Shown in pieces: positions 63,888 through 64,000 of a DNA stretch of 64,000 nucleotides; position 1 is the stretch's first letter, and each line of letters begins with the position of its first letter. The position numbers were made by a program, and so were the translations under genes. The notes beneath the pieces are model-generated. The model searched no databases. It saw only the letters and a list, made by a program, of their open reading frames with translations, and was not told the DNA's origin. The stretch is from Chitinimonas viridis (lineage in GTDB: Bacteria; Pseudomonadota; Gammaproteobacteria; Burkholderiales; Chitinimonadaceae). Where the stretch lies: positions 26,183 through 90,182 of the forward strand of contig NZ_JAUFPU010000010.1 in NCBI RefSeq assembly GCF_030409555.1, given 5' to 3'.

Positions 63888-63915
63888 CTCCGGCAGGCCT
63901 GTACGGCTGCCGGAG
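63888..63915 (+). terminator. Intercistronic hairpin before the permease gene
   Basis: CTCCGGCA (63888-63895) pairs with TGCCGGAG (63908-63915), with GCC/GGC continuing inside after one unpaired base. Stable hairpins between binding-protein and permease genes are known to set unequal mRNA levels, as in the malE-malF spacer. A partial-terminator role is possible. Confidence 0.5.
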
Positions 63916-63956
63916 TCCCCTACCCGCTGTTTTTCCAACCTGCACAAGGAGACGCC

Positions 63957-64000
63957 ATGACTGCTTCCCGTCAAGGCGCACCCGGTTTTTCGTTAAGCCG
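63957..64000 (+). CDS. Start of next gene, probably sugar ABC permease (partial)
   Basis: AAGGAG (63946-63951) is followed by ATG 63957 and an open frame (MTASRQGAPGFSLS) that runs off the window. In glucose-type operons the first permease gene follows the binding protein, which is the only basis for the product call; fourteen residues cannot identify it. Confidence 0.5.
   Translation, partial: MTASRQGAPGFSLS

Noticed and set aside
1-64000. tRNA, rRNA, tmRNA genes or riboswitches
   Set aside because: I looked for T-loop signatures (GGTTCGA), rRNA-like blocks and common riboswitch cores in the intergenic gaps and found none; a covariance-model scan would be needed to exclude them formally.

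Overview
The window is high-GC, densely coded bacterial chromosome, most likely from a betaproteobacterium, probably of the Neisseriales (Chitinibacter/Chromobacterium-like). The rimP-nusA-infB-rbfA-truB-rpsO-pnp order, a biosynthetic SpeA, a TctE-type sensor kinase, a SapC-family protein and a Pseudomonas-type glucose-binding protein all fit this. The genus is inferred, not proven. I see no rRNA, tRNA, CRISPR array or complete transposase gene.

Layout. (1) 1-9440: the ribosome-maturation, transcription and RNA-decay operon, opening with a rimP-leader-type attenuator hairpin and closing with strong terminators after rpsO and pnp. (2) 9.5-18.2 kb: a PAS-GGDEF-EAL cyclic-di-GMP protein, acetyl-CoA synthetase, an MHS-type symporter divergent from a LysR regulator, and an isochorismatase-like hydrolase. 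(3) 18.2-25.9 kb: a CbiX-like chelatase, rpmB-rpmG behind a textbook sigma-70 promoter, a periplasmic solute-binding-like protein, Rep helicase, SpeA and a LysE exporter. (4) 26-30 kb: a hybrid histidine kinase translationally coupled to a secreted cysteine-containing protein. (5) 29.7-33.8 kb: a repeat-rich stretch with hemH, a miniature inverted-repeat element, G-quadruplex-bearing repeats and a Mor-like regulator on what looks like an inserted cassette. (6) 32.3-48.9 kb: a MoaD-like/BNR-repeat pair, a YHYH protein, a FecCD permease, valS, dgt, MFS and EamA transporters, SapC, an RluA-type pseudouridine synthase and an SPFH plus zinc-ribbon pair. (7) 48.9-57.3 kb: an ECF sigma factor with a putative anti-sigma factor, a lipoprotein, a YfbK-like VWA lipoprotein and a giant DUF2339-like membrane protein, with several miniature elements between them. 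(8) 57.5-64 kb: a GNAT acetyltransferase, a two-component system, an unknown overlapping membrane gene pair, and the start of a glucose-type ABC transporter operon.

Three threads cut across the housekeeping genes. First, at least nine loci carry an end beginning GAGCC (or GAGCG) next to a TNA trinucleotide. Five of them are closed by two inverted ends with the same three bases on both sides. This matches non-autonomous (MITE) derivatives of the IS1031 subgroup of IS5, and several ends sit exactly on gene stop codons. Second, a separate repeat unit carries a short-loop G-quadruplex motif and a GC palindrome. It occurs about four times, and one copy appears to be split by a roughly 680-bp cassette encoding a Mu Mor-like activator. 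Third, four short periplasmic solute-binding-like proteins are scattered without any ABC transporter partners. The least explained coding loci are the hybrid kinase with its coupled secreted protein, and the two-gene unit at 60245-62118.
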